A DNA stretch of 41,838 nucleotides from Clostridia bacterium UC5.1-1D2 (GTDB lineage Bacteria; Bacillota; Clostridia; Lachnospirales; Lachnospiraceae), in NCBI GenBank assembly GCA_001304855.1, contig BBZN01000038.1, positions 1 through 41,838 of the forward strand. The letters run 5' to 3'. Shown here piece after piece: positions 1 to 9,023 of the stretch (within the stretch, counting starts at the first letter, position 1; each line of letters begins with the position of its first letter). A model generated the notes under the pieces. It did no database searches, had not been told where the DNA came from, and worked only from the letters and a program-made list of their open reading frames with translations. The position numbers and the translations under genes are program-made.

Positions 1-60
1 TCCCGGCCTCCTGTGAATCTGCACCGGCAATCCCGGCCTCCTGTGAATCTGTACCGGCTG
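1..60. repeat. Two tandem 30-bp repeats inside the exported protein
   Basis: Positions 1-30 and 31-60 are near-identical 30-mers that both begin tcccggcctcctgtgaatct and differ at only a few positions near the 3' end. They encode the 10-residue repeat of the exported protein. More copies may lie beyond the window edge. Confidence 0.85.
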
Positions 61-196
61 CACCGGCCGTCACCCCCGGCCCTCCGGCTGCTCCCTCATT
101 TTTCACCGCTCTCCCGGCTCCCAGGCTGGTCATCGCCAGACTGGCGGCAGCCAGCAGGGCCACCCCCAAAAACACTCTGTATTTTTTCATTTTCAT
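1..196 (-). CDS. Exported repeat protein, N-terminal part (3' end outside window)
   Basis: Sixty-five codons are visible; the C-terminus lies beyond the window edge. The start at 196 reads MKMKKYRVF and has an AGGAG site 7 nt upstream (204-208). Basic residues are followed by a hydrophobic stretch (about residues 8-23, FLGVALLAAASLAM), so this is a signal peptide. The mature part is rich in Gly, Ala and Ser and ends in two near-identical 10-residue units, GTDSQEAGIA and GADSQEAG, encoded by two 30-bp DNA repeats. I recognise no domain. It is probably a secreted or cell-surface protein with a low-complexity linker after the signal peptide. It lies downstream of leuS on the same strand, about 150 nt away. 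Confidence 0.6.
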   Translation of the reverse strand, partial: MKMKKYRVFLGVALLAAASLAMTSLGAGRAVKNEGAAGGPGVTAGAAGTDSQEAGIAGADSQEAG

Positions 197-296
197 TGGT
201 ATTCTCCTTTATTTACTGCTCTCCCACTGATTATACCTTTGATTGGCTGAAAAATCATTTCTTTTTTCTTACATTTTAAAAGGGTTCGCCGTAATT

Positions 297-326
297 AGAG
301 CCCGGACAAAATCATGTCCGGGCTCT
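297..326 (-). terminator. Stem-loop downstream of leuS
   Basis: A perfect 11-bp stem (297-307 with 316-326, arms agagcccggac / gtccgggctct) closes an 8-nt loop about 20 nt after the leuS stop. It has no clear T tract on either side, so it may be a weak or factor-assisted terminator, or an mRNA-stabilising hairpin. Confidence 0.5.
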
Positions 327-344
327 ACGGCGTCTCTATTCTGT

Positions 345-2756
345 TTATTTGCAGACGATATTTACAATCTTTCCGGCACATAGATCTCCTTCACCACATT
401 ACCCGACATCTTATCCTTTACAGCCTCTTTGCCGGCCGCAATAGCCTCCTCCCTGGAAATATCAGCAGACACATTGATAACAGCCCGGGTCTTTCCGTTC
501 ACCTGGACGCAACCTCGATCTCGTCATCCTTCATTGCCTCCTGGTCGCACTCCGGCCACTGGGAATGGAACACGCTGTCTGTGCCTCCCAGCTGCTGCCA
601 CAGTTCCTCACCGATATGAGGTGCAAAAGGCGCTAAAAGGGTAACGAAGGTTTTTAAGGTTTCTTTGTCAATACCGCCCTCTTTTCTTGCAAGCTCAATC
701 ATCTTATTATTATATTCCATAAATCCTGAGATAACCGTGTTCAGGCTGAACTGGTTAAAGCGGTACTCGATATCGTACACCAGCTTATGGCGGAGCTTGA
801 GCATTTCCTTGGTAGCCGGTATGTCCTTATCCTTATTATCTGTTACCAGATTCCAGAAACGGTTCAGGAAACGGGATACGCCCTCTATTCCTCTGTCATC
901 CCACTCTGCATCCAGTTCCGGCGGGCCCACGAAAAGCTCGTAAAGGCGCAGAGAGTCGCAGCCGTAATCTCTTACAAGATCGTCCGGGGAAACCACATTA
1001 CCCTTGGACTTACTCATCTTAATTCCGTTCTTTCCTGTGATCATCCCCTGGTTAAACAGCTTCTTAAAGGGCTCGTCAAAATCGATTACTCCGATGTCGC
1101 AGAGGAACTTGGTGTAGAAACGTGAATACAGCAGGTGAAGCACCGCATGTTCCACACCGCCGATATACATGTCAACAGGAAGATACTTGTCAGCCTTTTC
1201 CCTGGACACCAGTTCTTCCTTGTTGTGGCTATCCACATAGCGGAGGAAATACCAGGAGGAACCGGCCCACTGAGGCATGGTGTTCGTCTCCCGCTTAGCC
1301 GGAGCGCCGCAGACCGGGCAGGTAGTGTTCACCCATTCGTCTATAGCAGCCAGAGGGGACTCTCCCGTACCTGTAGGCTGATAGCTCTCCACCTCAGGAA
1401 GACGCAAAGGCAGCTGATCCTCAGGCACCGGCACGCAGCCGCACTTGGGACAATGGACAATGGGTATGGGCTCTCCCAATAGCGCTGGCGTGAGAATACC
1501 CAGTCTCTGAGCTTGTAATTCTCGGTCTTGTGTCCAAATCCCTTTTTCTCGATCATGTGGGGGGCTTCTTTCTTGAGTACCGCTGATTCCATTCCGTTCC
1601 AGTCACCGGAGTTAATCATAATGCCGCTGGCCTCCGTATAAGCCTCTGTCATATCTTCAATCTCCACGCCGTCCTTTGCAATGACCTGCACAATGGGAAG
1701 GCCGAACTTCTTTGCAAATTCAAAGTCCCTGTCGTCATGGGCAGGTACGCACATAATAGCCCCTGTACCGTAGTCGGCAAGCACATAGTCAGACAGCCAG
1801 ATCGGTGTTTTCGCCCCGTTTAAGGGGTTGACGGCATAACTTCCTGTAAATACGCCGGTCTTCTCTTTGGCCTGCATACGGTCTACATTGGAGCGCATGG
1901 AGGAATCAAATATATATTTCTCAACTGCCTCTCTGGTTTCATCGGTAGCCAGGCTTTTGGCCAGCTGGTGCTCCGGGGCCAGGACCATGAAGGTAGCTCC
2001 GTACAGGGTGTCCGGTCTGGTAGTGTATACTGTGATCTTCTCATCCCGGCCGTCAATTGGGAAATCCACCTCTGCTCCGTAGGATTTTCCAATCCAGTCC
2101 GTCTGCATTTTCTTAACCTTCTCCGGCCAGTCCAGCTTGTCCAGGTCCTTCAAAAGACGATCGGCATATGCGGTGATTTTAAGCATCCACTGCCGCAGAT
2201 TCTTCTTTGTAACGGCAGTGCCGCAACGCTCGCAGCAGCCGTTGACCACTTCCTCGTTGGCAAGGCCCGTCTTACAGGAAGGACACCAGTTGATAGGGAA
2301 TTCCTTCTCATAGGCAAGGCCTTTTTTGAACATCTGGACAAAAATCCACTGGGTCCATTTATAGAATTCAGGATCTGTGGTATTTACTTCCATATCCCAG
2401 TCATAGATAGCTGCAATCTGCTTAATCTGCTCTTTAATATTGGCCACATTGGAGGCTGTGGATTTGGCCGGATGCACGCCCATTTTTATAGCGTAGTTCT
2501 CGGCGGGAAGTCCAAAAGCGTCCCAGCCCATGGGATGGATTACGTACCTGCCTCTCAGCATCTGGTATCTGCTCCACACGTCGGAGATCACATAACCTCT
2601 CCAGTGTCCAACATGAAGGCCGCTGCCAGACGGATATGGAAACATATCCAGGCAGTAATATTTCTCTTTCCTGCCGTCATTTACATTGATAGGATGTTTT
2701 TCCCAATTCTCGCGCCACTTTTTCTCAATAGCGCTGTGATTATACTGTGTTGCCAT
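345..2756 (-). CDS. leuS: Leucyl-tRNA synthetase (frame broken at three places)
   Basis: Cytosolic class I aminoacyl-tRNA synthetase that charges tRNA-Leu. Visible motifs are the HIGH-type HVGH (within PSGSGLHVGHW), the CP1 editing-domain motif TTRPDTLYGA, the zinc-knuckle-like CPVCG region and KMSKS (GIKMSKSKGN). It starts at ATG 2756 with a purine-rich site (ggaggaat) just upstream. The reading frame jumps near 1475 (RQRYW to GEPIPIVHC, one G lost), near 507 (EIEVA to VQVNGK) and near 373 (YVPG to KIVNIVCK). Restoring one base at each gives 804 aa, normal for clostridial LeuRS. A T-box leader and a strong promoter lie upstream. The frame breaks are most likely sequence errors. Confidence 0.95.
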
Positions 2757-2835
2757 GATTCCATTCCTCCGTTTATTAAATTAATCGTATCTCTTCCTGA
2801 AAAGCGCGGGAAGTTCTCCTTTGCCCCGGTAATTC

Positions 2836-2872
2836 AAAAAGTCCTGCGCCTCTATCACTAGAGACGCAGGAC
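2836..2872 (-). terminator. T-box-controlled terminator of leuS
   Basis: A 13-bp stem with one G-U pair (arms 2841-2853 and 2860-2872, gtcctgcgcctct / agagacgcaggac) is followed on the minus strand by TTTTT (2836-2840). It overlaps the T-box sequence, as expected for terminator/antiterminator switching. Confidence 0.88.
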
Positions 2873-3122
2873 CTGTAATCCCGCGCGGTACCACTCTGGT
2901 TCATGCATCCAAAAATGCATGCGCTCGCTCCTCTTATAACGGTAAGGTCTCCGGCCCGTCCTACTGGATAAAATCCGATGAAAGCTTTCTCCTCCAACCA
3001 GACTTCGTTCAGACAAGCTACTCCAGGGCCAGTTCAATAACCTTCCGTCACCGGCTTGCACCATCCGCCGGCTCTCTGCATCCATCAGGCTGTCTACTCT
3101 TCCCTATCTGCGTATTTACACT
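2836..3122 (-). promoter_or_regulatory. T-box leader of leuS
   Basis: Structured leader of about 285 nt between the promoter and leuS. It contains the conserved T-box sequence TGGTACCGCG (about 2884-2895 on the complement), which pairs with the uncharged tRNA acceptor end, followed directly by the terminator stem. In the stem I region the complement reads GAA-CTG-G with CTG at 3030-3032, a plausible leucine specifier in the usual position after GAA. T-box RNAs allow read-through when the matching tRNA is uncharged, so leucine starvation should raise leuS. The specifier is inferred without folding the RNA. Confidence 0.88.
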
Positions 3123-3129
3123 ATTCCCT

Positions 3130-3158
3130 AATTTAACATATTTCTAATTATGTGTCAA
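3130..3158 (-). promoter_or_regulatory. leuS promoter
   Basis: On the complement: -35 TTGACA (3153-3158), a 17-nt spacer and -10 TAAATT (3130-3135). Transcription should begin near 3122, at the start of the T-box leader. The -35 overlaps the last codons of the upstream gene, whose stop codon is at 3155-3157. Confidence 0.85.
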
Positions 3159-3522
3159 CTACCTCTGTCGAAAAACTCATCTGCCGTAAGCTCAGACCAG
3201 ACCGCTTTATATGGCTTTTTTGCACATTTGGCAATGCGGGATTTGCGGAAGGGCCTGGCGCCTCGGGCCCATTTTGCAGGAGTCTGGTACATGGATGGTC
3301 TGGGCGGGCCCTCCTATGACGGCATCCTTTGTAAAGAGCAGACAACACCCCTCCAAATCCCGGATCCACCCCCTCTCAAACCATCCGTACTGCGCCCCCT
3401 TCAAAGCCGTATACCCCATCTTCAAACAGATAGGCGGCAGGGGTGCCGTCAAAAAAGTAAATGTGCTCTCCATCACTGTCCAGATAGGCCCTTGGCGTAC
3501 CCTCTGCGTCATAAAATGTCAT
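3155..3522 (-). CDS. 4-fold beta-flower-like protein (frame broken twice)
   Basis: Start ATG at 3522 (MTFYDAEGTPRAYLDSDG) after a GGGAGAAG site. The chain is built from short repeats with Tyr/Phe and Gly, such as GEHIYFFDGTPAAYLFEDG and WFERGWIRDLEGCCLLF, and ends ELTADEFFDRGS. This matches my memory of the small 4-fold beta-flower family of Firmicutes, whose function is unknown. Unlike most breaks here, both are extra bases: one G in the run at 3395-3399 and one near 3303. Removing both gives 121 aa. The family call rests on the repeat pattern and C-terminus only. Confidence 0.6.
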
Positions 3523-3554
3523 ACTTTTTCTTCTCCCTTTATAATATTAGGTTC

Positions 3555-3583
3555 ATTATACCCTTTTCTTTTCATTTATTCAA
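3555..3583 (-). promoter_or_regulatory. Promoter of the beta-flower-like gene
   Basis: On the complement: -35 TTGAAT (3578-3583), a 17-nt spacer and a consensus -10 TATAAT (3555-3560), about 33 nt upstream of the ATG at 3522. Confidence 0.8.
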
Positions 3584-3825
3584 TCGTTCTCCGATCTGGG
3601 TGTTTTAAGTACAGAAAAAGGGGCGGCCTGATTGCCTCCCCCCGTTCCCGCTTTGCCAAGCGTTTAGAGCTCCTCCATATCTCAGCATACGTAACCTCCC
3701 GCTTGTTTTCGTAAAGTGAACTATCCAACTGAGCTTCAACCTTTTTCTTCCGTCATACGCTAAAATTCGGAAAGCAAAAAACCCCCATCGGAATGCCAAA
3801 TTCCACCCGGAAGAGAAGCATCCTT
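3584..3825. other. Intergenic stretch without a recognised gene
   Basis: Between the beta-flower promoter and the unknown protein ending at 3826. Only short open frames occur, without convincing start sites or family resemblance. No clear terminator or RNA gene was seen. Confidence 0.5.
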
Positions 3826-4176
3826 TTATACAAAATAATTAAACTCCACATTCTGTATAGAGATTGTCATGCTTGGCTGGTCCAGAGCGTCCCTAAACTC
3901 TCTTAGTATATTTTTTAATGAATCCATAAATATGTTTTGATTTTCAACCTCTGCCGGATTCCTTACAGTGGAGATTACATGGGCGTATTCTGCCAGATCA
4001 CATCCTCTTATTTCGCCGCAAACTAAACTTTTTCTGTCAATCAGTCCTGTTACATAATTATTACTTCTCATATACTCTCTGTTGGCACAATCCTTCCATA
4101 GATGTGAGACGTACTCGTCGGTATAATATTTTGTATCAATGCCGAAAATCGTTATTATATATCTTTCCGTTTTCAT
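3826..4176 (-). CDS. Hypothetical protein, 116 aa
   Basis: An intact frame starting MKTERYIITIFGIDTKYYTD and ending SIQNVEFNYFV. It has no signal peptide or membrane segment. The mixed alpha/beta composition with an amphipathic helix near residues 80-100 (IFMDSLKNILREFRDALDQ) suggests a small soluble protein. I recognise no family. The ribosome site upstream of 4176 is weak, so the start is uncertain. It is visibly more A+T-rich than its neighbours, has no obvious operon partner and may be a recent acquisition. It is one of the few genes here without an indel. Confidence 0.6.
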   Translation of the reverse strand: MKTERYIITIFGIDTKYYTDEYVSHLWKDCANREYMRSNNYVTGLIDRKSLVCGEIRGCDLAEYAHVISTVRNPAEVENQNIFMDSLKNILREFRDALDQPSMTISIQNVEFNYFV

Positions 4177-4224
4177 AACGCAACCATTGTGCTTTTATTA
4201 TTACAATATGCCATACAAGTTGTT

Positions 4225-4253
4225 TTGACACATATTCACATCCCGATTCTATT
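4225..4253 (+). promoter_or_regulatory. Candidate promoter of the DUF1538-PII operon
   Basis: TTGACA (4225-4230), a 17-nt spacer and TCTATT (4248-4253). The -35 is perfect and the -10 moderate. A start near 4260 would leave a leader of about 180 nt. Confidence 0.5.
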
Positions 4254-4443
4254 TGTCTAAGTTTACCTGCAGGACCCGGGCAATAAGATTGAGAGATTTC
4301 TTAACGCAACTCTAACACCTTGTGCACTTGCCTTCATCTTCGTCCTTATGTTAAGCTTAAAATAACTTGTGGAAAATCTCAGGTGTTCCCCACGGACAGT
4401 CCCTGAGAAGCCTTCCGCAAACCAGACAACAGGAGGTAACGAT
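4254..4443 (+). other. Long untranslated leader before the DUF1538 gene
   Basis: About 190 nt with no convincing coding frame. It contains a 7-bp hairpin (tctcagg ... cctgaga, about 4376-4414) and ends in the AGGAGG of the next gene. I do not recognise a known riboswitch class. No T tract precedes the gene, so any control would be at translation. Confidence 0.35.
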
Positions 4444-5973
4444 TTGAACCAGAAACTAAAAGAAAAAATCACCGAATCCCTATCCTCTGTTCTGCCTGTA
4501 AGCTGCATCGTTTTGATACTCGGCATAACCATCGCTCCTATGCCATTGGACCCGCTGATGCTGTTTTTGGCCGGAGCTGCCTTTCTCATTATAGGTATGG
4601 GTTTCTTCACTCTGGGCGTGGATATGGCGATGATGCCTATCGGTGAAAAAGTAGGCGCACAGCTGACCAAAACGAAAAAGCTGCCTCTCATTATTATGGC
4701 CTGCTTTATCATCGGTTCCATTGTCACAATTGCAGAGCCGGATTTGCAGGTCCTGGCAGAACAGACCCCGCAGTGCCTAACATGGTGCTGATATTGACAG
4801 TAGCCGCAGGCGTAGGAATTTTCCTGGCCCTGGCATTTCTCCGCACCCTTTTCGGATGGAGCCTTTCTCATATACTTATCGTCTGCTATCTCGTCCTCTT
4901 TATTATGGCCTTTTACATCCCCCAGGATTTTCTGGCTGTGGCATTTGACTCCGGCGGCGTTACGACCGGCCCGGTTACAGTGCCCTTTATCATGGCCCTG
5001 GGCGTGGGATTATCTTCCATCGGACAGGGCAGGGATTCCCATGGCGACAGTTTTGGATTGGTGGCCTCTGTTCCATTGGCCCCATTCTCTCTGTTATGAT
5101 ACTTGGGATTATTTTCCAGTCATCCTCCGGCGCTATGAGCCTATGACCATTCCATCTATTGCCAACTCTCAGGATTTGTGGCTGGCTTTCCAGCACGAAC
5201 TTCCGGAATACGCCGCAGAGGTATTTTGGGCGCTGATCCCGATCCTCATATTTTACCTTATTTTCCAGATATTTTTTCTGAAAATGAGAAAACGGCAGGT
5301 TATCAAAATACTGGTTGGTATGTTATACTCCTATATAGGACTGACTCTGTTTCTTACAGGGGTCAACGTAGGTTTTATGCCCGCTGGAAATTATCTTGGC
5401 AAACAGCTGGCAGGACTGTCCTATAACTGGATTATCATTCCGATCTCCATGCTAATCGGTTTTTACATTGTAAAAGCGGAGCCTGCAGTGCAGGTGCTGA
5501 ATAAGCAGGTGGCCGATATCACCGGAGGCACCATCTCAGAAAAAACCATGATGACCGGCCTTTCCATCGGAATGGCTATTTCCCTGGGACTGGCTCTCCT
5601 GCGGGTTATGACCGGCCTCAACCTTATGGCGCTCCTGCTGCCCGGCTATGGCCTGGCCCTTATTTTATCCTTTGTAGTGTCCCCGGTCTTTACTTCCATC
5701 GCCTTTGACTCCGGCGGCGTTGCTTCAGGACCTATGACAGCTACCTTTCTCCTGCCCTTTGCCATGGGCGCCTGCGAGGCGCTGGGCGGTAATATTCTCA
5801 CCGATGCATTTGGAATTGTAGCAATGGTTGCTATGACCCCTCTGATTATTATTCAGCTTATCGGTCTGTCCTATGAGATTAAGACACGCAAGGCTAAGGC
5901 CGTAACGGACATGTTTGTGCTGGATATGAATGAGGAATTTATTGAACTTGAAAAGGAGGATCCCCATGAGTAA
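4444..5973 (+). CDS. DUF1538 family membrane protein (frame broken at three places)
   Basis: Polytopic inner-membrane protein built from two homologous halves, each with the family signature: AFDSGGVTTGPVTVPF in the first and AFDSGGVASGPMTATF in the second. The best start is TTG 4444, with AGGAGG at 4431-4436 spaced 7 nt; an in-frame ATG at 4369 has no such site. One-base losses occur near 4768 (C run), 5065 (VA-LCSIGP) and 5132 (SSSGA-YEPMT). Repair gives 510 aa, the full two-repeat size. I recall DUF1538 pairs (UmpA/UmpB) reported as Na+/H+ antiporters, so cation or proton transport is plausible but not shown here. It overlaps the PII gene by 8 nt. Confidence 0.85.
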
Positions 5974-6664
5974 CAGCCGAATCAGATGGATGGGCACCAT
6001 TGTAGACCGCGGAAAAGGCAACAAGGCAGCCGCCCTCTTTAAAAAATACGGACACGAAGTGCTTCTGGTTGTCAGAGGCCACGGCACCGCAAGCTCTGCC
6101 ATTATGGACTGCCTTGGATTAGACGAGCCGGAAAAAGACCTGGTGTTAGGAATCGCATCGGTGGAACATTCCCGAAAGCTTCTGGAAGCGCTCCAGGGTG
6201 AGATGGAATTGGACCGATCCGGTCATGGAATTGCATTTACCATGCCCCTCTCAGGCATCAGCGCTGCTGCTGCCGGCCAGCTGAAGGGGCTGTATAAGAA
6301 AGATGCATTGACCGCGCCCACCGATTCCCGGAAGGAGGATATTTTAATGAATGACGGTATAAAATATGAATTAGTAGCAGCAGTGATCAATATAGACGTA
6401 ATTAACCCTGTAATGGAAGCCGCCAGGAAGGCCGGCTGCAAGGGAGGGACCCTTTTAAAGGCAAGAGAGCTGGAATCCGGCGAGGATAAGAAAATCTTCG
6501 GACTGACTCTTTCACAGGAGAAAGCCATCCTGCTGATTCTCACCCCCAACAGCCAGAAACAGCATATTTTGAGAGCCATCTGTGAAACCGTTCTGAAGGA
6601 GACGGGGGAACATGCCCTGGCCCTCTCCCTTCCGGTGGATCAGGTGGAAGGCATTCACATCTAG
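5966..6664 (+). CDS. Tandem PII-like regulatory protein
   Basis: An intact 232-aa protein. The start at ATG 5966 follows AAGGAGG and overlaps the DUF1538 stop (ATGAGTAA), so the two are translationally coupled. It has two GlnB-like halves, about residues 5-110 and 125-230. Each has a beta-alpha-beta core (IRWMGTIVDRGKGNKAAALF; YELVAAVINIDVINPVMEAA), a glycine-rich loop (VVRGHGTAS; GCKGGTLLKARE) and a later LVLGIAS / AILLILTP strand. PII proteins sense nucleotides or metabolites and gate membrane transporters. Coupling to DUF1538 suggests it controls that transporter. I see no typical uridylylated Tyr in a T-loop. Confidence 0.85.
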   Translation: MSNSRIRWMGTIVDRGKGNKAAALFKKYGHEVLLVVRGHGTASSAIMDCLGLDEPEKDLVLGIASVEHSRKLLEALQGEMELDRSGHGIAFTMPLSGISAAAAGQLKGLYKKDALTAPTDSRKEDILMNDGIKYELVAAVINIDVINPVMEAARKAGCKGGTLLKARELESGEDKKIFGLTLSQEKAILLILTPNSQKQHILRAICETVLKETGEHALALSLPVDQVEGIHI

Positions 6665-6679
6665 AACCGAGGAGCTTGC

Positions 6680-7910
6680 ATGTATATAGCTGATTTACAC
6701 ATCCACTCCAGATATTCTATGGCTACCAGCCGGGATCTGACTCCCCCTATCTGGACCTGTGGGCAAGGAAAAAAGGAATTCACATTCTGGGAACCGGAGA
6801 TTTTACACATCCGGCATGGCGCAGAGAGCTGGAAGAGGCTCTGGAACCTGCCGAACCGGGACTGTACAAGCTGAAGAAAGAGTATGCAATCCCCTTGACG
6901 GGGGATTTTTAAGGAACCGGTCCGTTTTGTGGTCAGCGGAGAAATCAGTTCCATCTACAAAAAGAACGGGCGCGTGCGAAAGGTCCACAGCCTGATTCTT
7001 CTGCCTGGTCTGGAGGCCGCCCACAAGCTGTCTCTACGGCTGGAAACCATAGGCAATATCCGCTCCGACGGCCGCCCCATACTGGGGCTGGACTGTCATG
7101 ACCTGCTGGCGCTCACACTGGAGGTATGCCCTGATGCCATCTATGTTCCTGCCCACATATGGACTCCCCACTTTTCTCTTTTGGGCGCCAAGTCCGGCTT
7201 CGATTCCATTGAGGAATGTTTTGAAGAGCTGACGCCCTTCATCAGGCTCTGGAGACGGGTCTTTCCTCCAATCCTGCCATGAACTGGCGTCTTCCCCTGC
7301 TGGATTCCTGCCGGCTCATATCCAATTCCGACGCCCACTCTCCTTCAAAGCTGGGGAGAGAGGCCAATCTTATGGATATTCCGCTGTCCTATCAGGGGCT
7401 TTATGAGGGGATACAGGAAGGAAAAGGGCTCATGGGCACCCTTGAATTTTTCCCTGAGGAGGGCAAATACTTTTATGACGGCCACCGCAAATGCGGCGTA
7501 TCCTTCACCCCGGATCAGACAGAGAGCTGCAGGGAATCTGTCCCGTATGCGGAAAAAGGCTGACTATGGGCGTCCTAAACCGAACCCTGGAACTTGCGGA
7601 TCCGGAACGCAGGGAGGGCTACCTCCTCCCCGGCGCCCACCCATTTGAAAGCCTTATACCTCTCTCCGAAATTATCGCAGCATCCCTTGGAGTCTCCTCC
7701 CCAGGCGGTGTGAGGACAGGCAGACTGTATGAGGAAATGCTGCGCAGCCTGGGAAATGAATTCTCTATTTTACGGCAGGCGGATCTTTCCGACATCAAAA
7801 GGGCAGGAAATGAGGCTATCGCCCGGGGCATTGGGAAGTTGAGGGAAGGAAACGTTTCCTGGCAGCCGGGATACGACGGAGAATATGGAACCTTAAATCT
7901 CCTCCTGTAG
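6680..7910 (+). CDS. EndoQ-like PHP-domain endonuclease (frame broken at four places)
   Basis: A PHP metallo-hydrolase with a C-terminal zinc motif, matching the endonuclease Q family that nicks DNA 5' of deaminated bases. PHP metal-ligand motifs are DLHIHSRYS at the start, GDFTHP, and SNSDAHSPS near residue 210. RKCGV and CPVCGKRLTMGV form the four-Cys zinc site. The start at ATG 6680 follows GAGGAG, 15 nt after the PII stop. Breaks: one C lost near 6745, one T gained near 6908, one G lost near 7246 and one G lost near 7533. Repair gives 410 aa, typical of the family. Co-transcription with the transporter/PII pair is inferred from spacing only. Confidence 0.82.
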
Positions 7911-7940
7911 ATTTCAATCATGAAGAGAGCGGCAAGTCAA

Positions 7941-7984
7941 AGGCCCCGAAGGAAGTTGTACGTATCCTCCGGGGCCCTGTTTTG
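7941..7984 (+). terminator. Terminator after the EndoQ-like gene
   Basis: G+C-rich stem (aggccccgaagga pairing with tcctccggggccct) followed by ctgtttt. It lies between convergent genes ending at 7910 (+) and 8023 (-) and may serve both. Confidence 0.7.
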
Positions 7985-8022
7985 CCCCGGGGGGCAGGCC
8001 GTATTCTGTTAAAGCGCCTTAT

Positions 8023-9021
8023 TTACAGCTTGGAGATTACGGCAGCCGTGTAGTCCTCTGTTCCTGCAGTTCCGCCGATATCCGGCGTTGTGGCAGTCCC
8101 CTCGTTCAACACCTGATCTACCGCCCTGCGTATCCTGGCTGCACAGTCCATCTTGCCCATATGCTCCAGCATCATGCAGGCCGACCAGAGGAGCGCCGTG
8201 GGATTGGCAATCCCTTTCCCTGCAATGTCGGGTGCGCTGCCGTGTACGGCTTCAAACATGGCGTAGCCGCTGCCCAGATTGCTGGAGGGAAGGAGGCCAA
8301 GACCGCCAATAAGACCGCTGGTAAGATCTGAAAGCACATCGCCGTAAAGGTTAGGCATTACCATCACATCAAATTTCTGCGGATGCATTACCAGCTGCAT
8401 GGCTACATTATCCACAATCTTATCATCTGACTCAATCTGAGGATAGTCTTTGCTTATCTCATAGAAGATGTCCCGGAACATACCGTCGGAAATCTTCATA
8501 ATGTTGGCTTTGTGTACACAGGTCACCTTTTTGCGCCCATGCTGCACTGCATACTCAAAGGCGTCTCTGATAATCCGTTCGCTGCACTTTCTTGTGATAA
8601 TCTTGATGGAATGGGCAGTGTCCTTGTCTACCAGCTCCTCCACGCCCGCATATAAATCCTCTGTGTTCTCCCGGAAAATTACAATGTCCACATTCTCAAA
8701 GGGAGTCTTTACCGCAGCATTGGACTTGGCAGGCCGTATATTTGCATACAGGTCATATTTCTTGCGCATCATCACATTTAAGGAACGGAATCCCTTTCCT
8801 ACAGGTGTGGTGATGGGAGATTTCAGGAGAACTCTGGTTTTTTCAAAGGACTCAAAGGCTTCATCGGGTATCAGGGCTCCGTTGGCCTCATACTCAGCTT
8901 CCCCCACATTAAAGATCTCATATTCCAGGCCGGCCCCTGCAGCGTCCAGAATGCGAAGCACTGCATCTGTAATCTCAGGCCCGATCCCGTCGCCTTTAAA
9001 TACGGTTATTCTATCGCTCAT
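8023..9021 (-). CDS. icd: NAD-dependent isocitrate dehydrogenase
   Basis: An intact 332-aa beta-decarboxylating dehydrogenase that oxidises isocitrate to 2-oxoglutarate. The substrate motif [18 protein letters not shown] has the Ser, Asn and Arg expected for isocitrate rather than isopropylmalate. The cofactor loop [11 protein letters not shown] has Asp-Ile where NADP enzymes such as E. coli Icd have Lys-Tyr, which indicates NAD. Metal-binding aspartates are in [10 protein letters not shown]. It is short, as in the NAD-type archaeal/clostridial group. The gene starts 2 nt after the citrate synthase stop, so the two are tightly coupled. With the two genes upstream it completes the oxidative route to 2-oxoglutarate for glutamate synthesis. 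Confidence 0.93.
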   Translation of the reverse strand: MSDRITVFKGDGIGPEITDAVLRILDAAGAGLEYEIFNVGEAEYEANGALIPDEAFESFEKTRVLLKSPITTPVGKGFRSLNVMMRKKYDLYANIRPAKSNAAVKTPFENVDIVIFRENTEDLYAGVEELVDKDTAHSIKIITRKCSERIIRDAFEYAVQHGRKKVTCVHKANIMKISDGMFRDIFYEISKDYPQIESDDKIVDNVAMQLVMHPQKFDVMVMPNLYGDVLSDLTSGLIGGLGLLPSSNLGSGYAMFEAVHGSAPDIAGKGIANPTALLWSACMMLEHMGKMDCAARIRRAVDQVLNEGTATTPDIGGTAGTEDYTAAVISKL

Positions 9022-9023
9022 CT

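Noticed and set aside
1..60. Possible CRISPR repeats
   Set aside because: Two directly abutting 30-bp units with no spacers, in frame within a coding sequence.
1968..2861. Long open frame on the plus strand (297 codons)
   Set aside because: It is entirely antisense to leuS, whose motifs are unmistakable, and has no ribosome site or family resemblance.
3150..3714. Plus-strand open frames of 152 and 167 codons
   Set aside because: They overlap the minus-strand beta-flower-like gene and the leuS promoter. The minus-strand reading has a promoter, a ribosome site and repeat structure.
4369..4443. Upstream in-frame ATG extension of the DUF1538 protein
   Set aside because: The extension has no ribosome site and a composition unlike the membrane protein. 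TTG 4444 has a perfect AGGAGG at good spacing.
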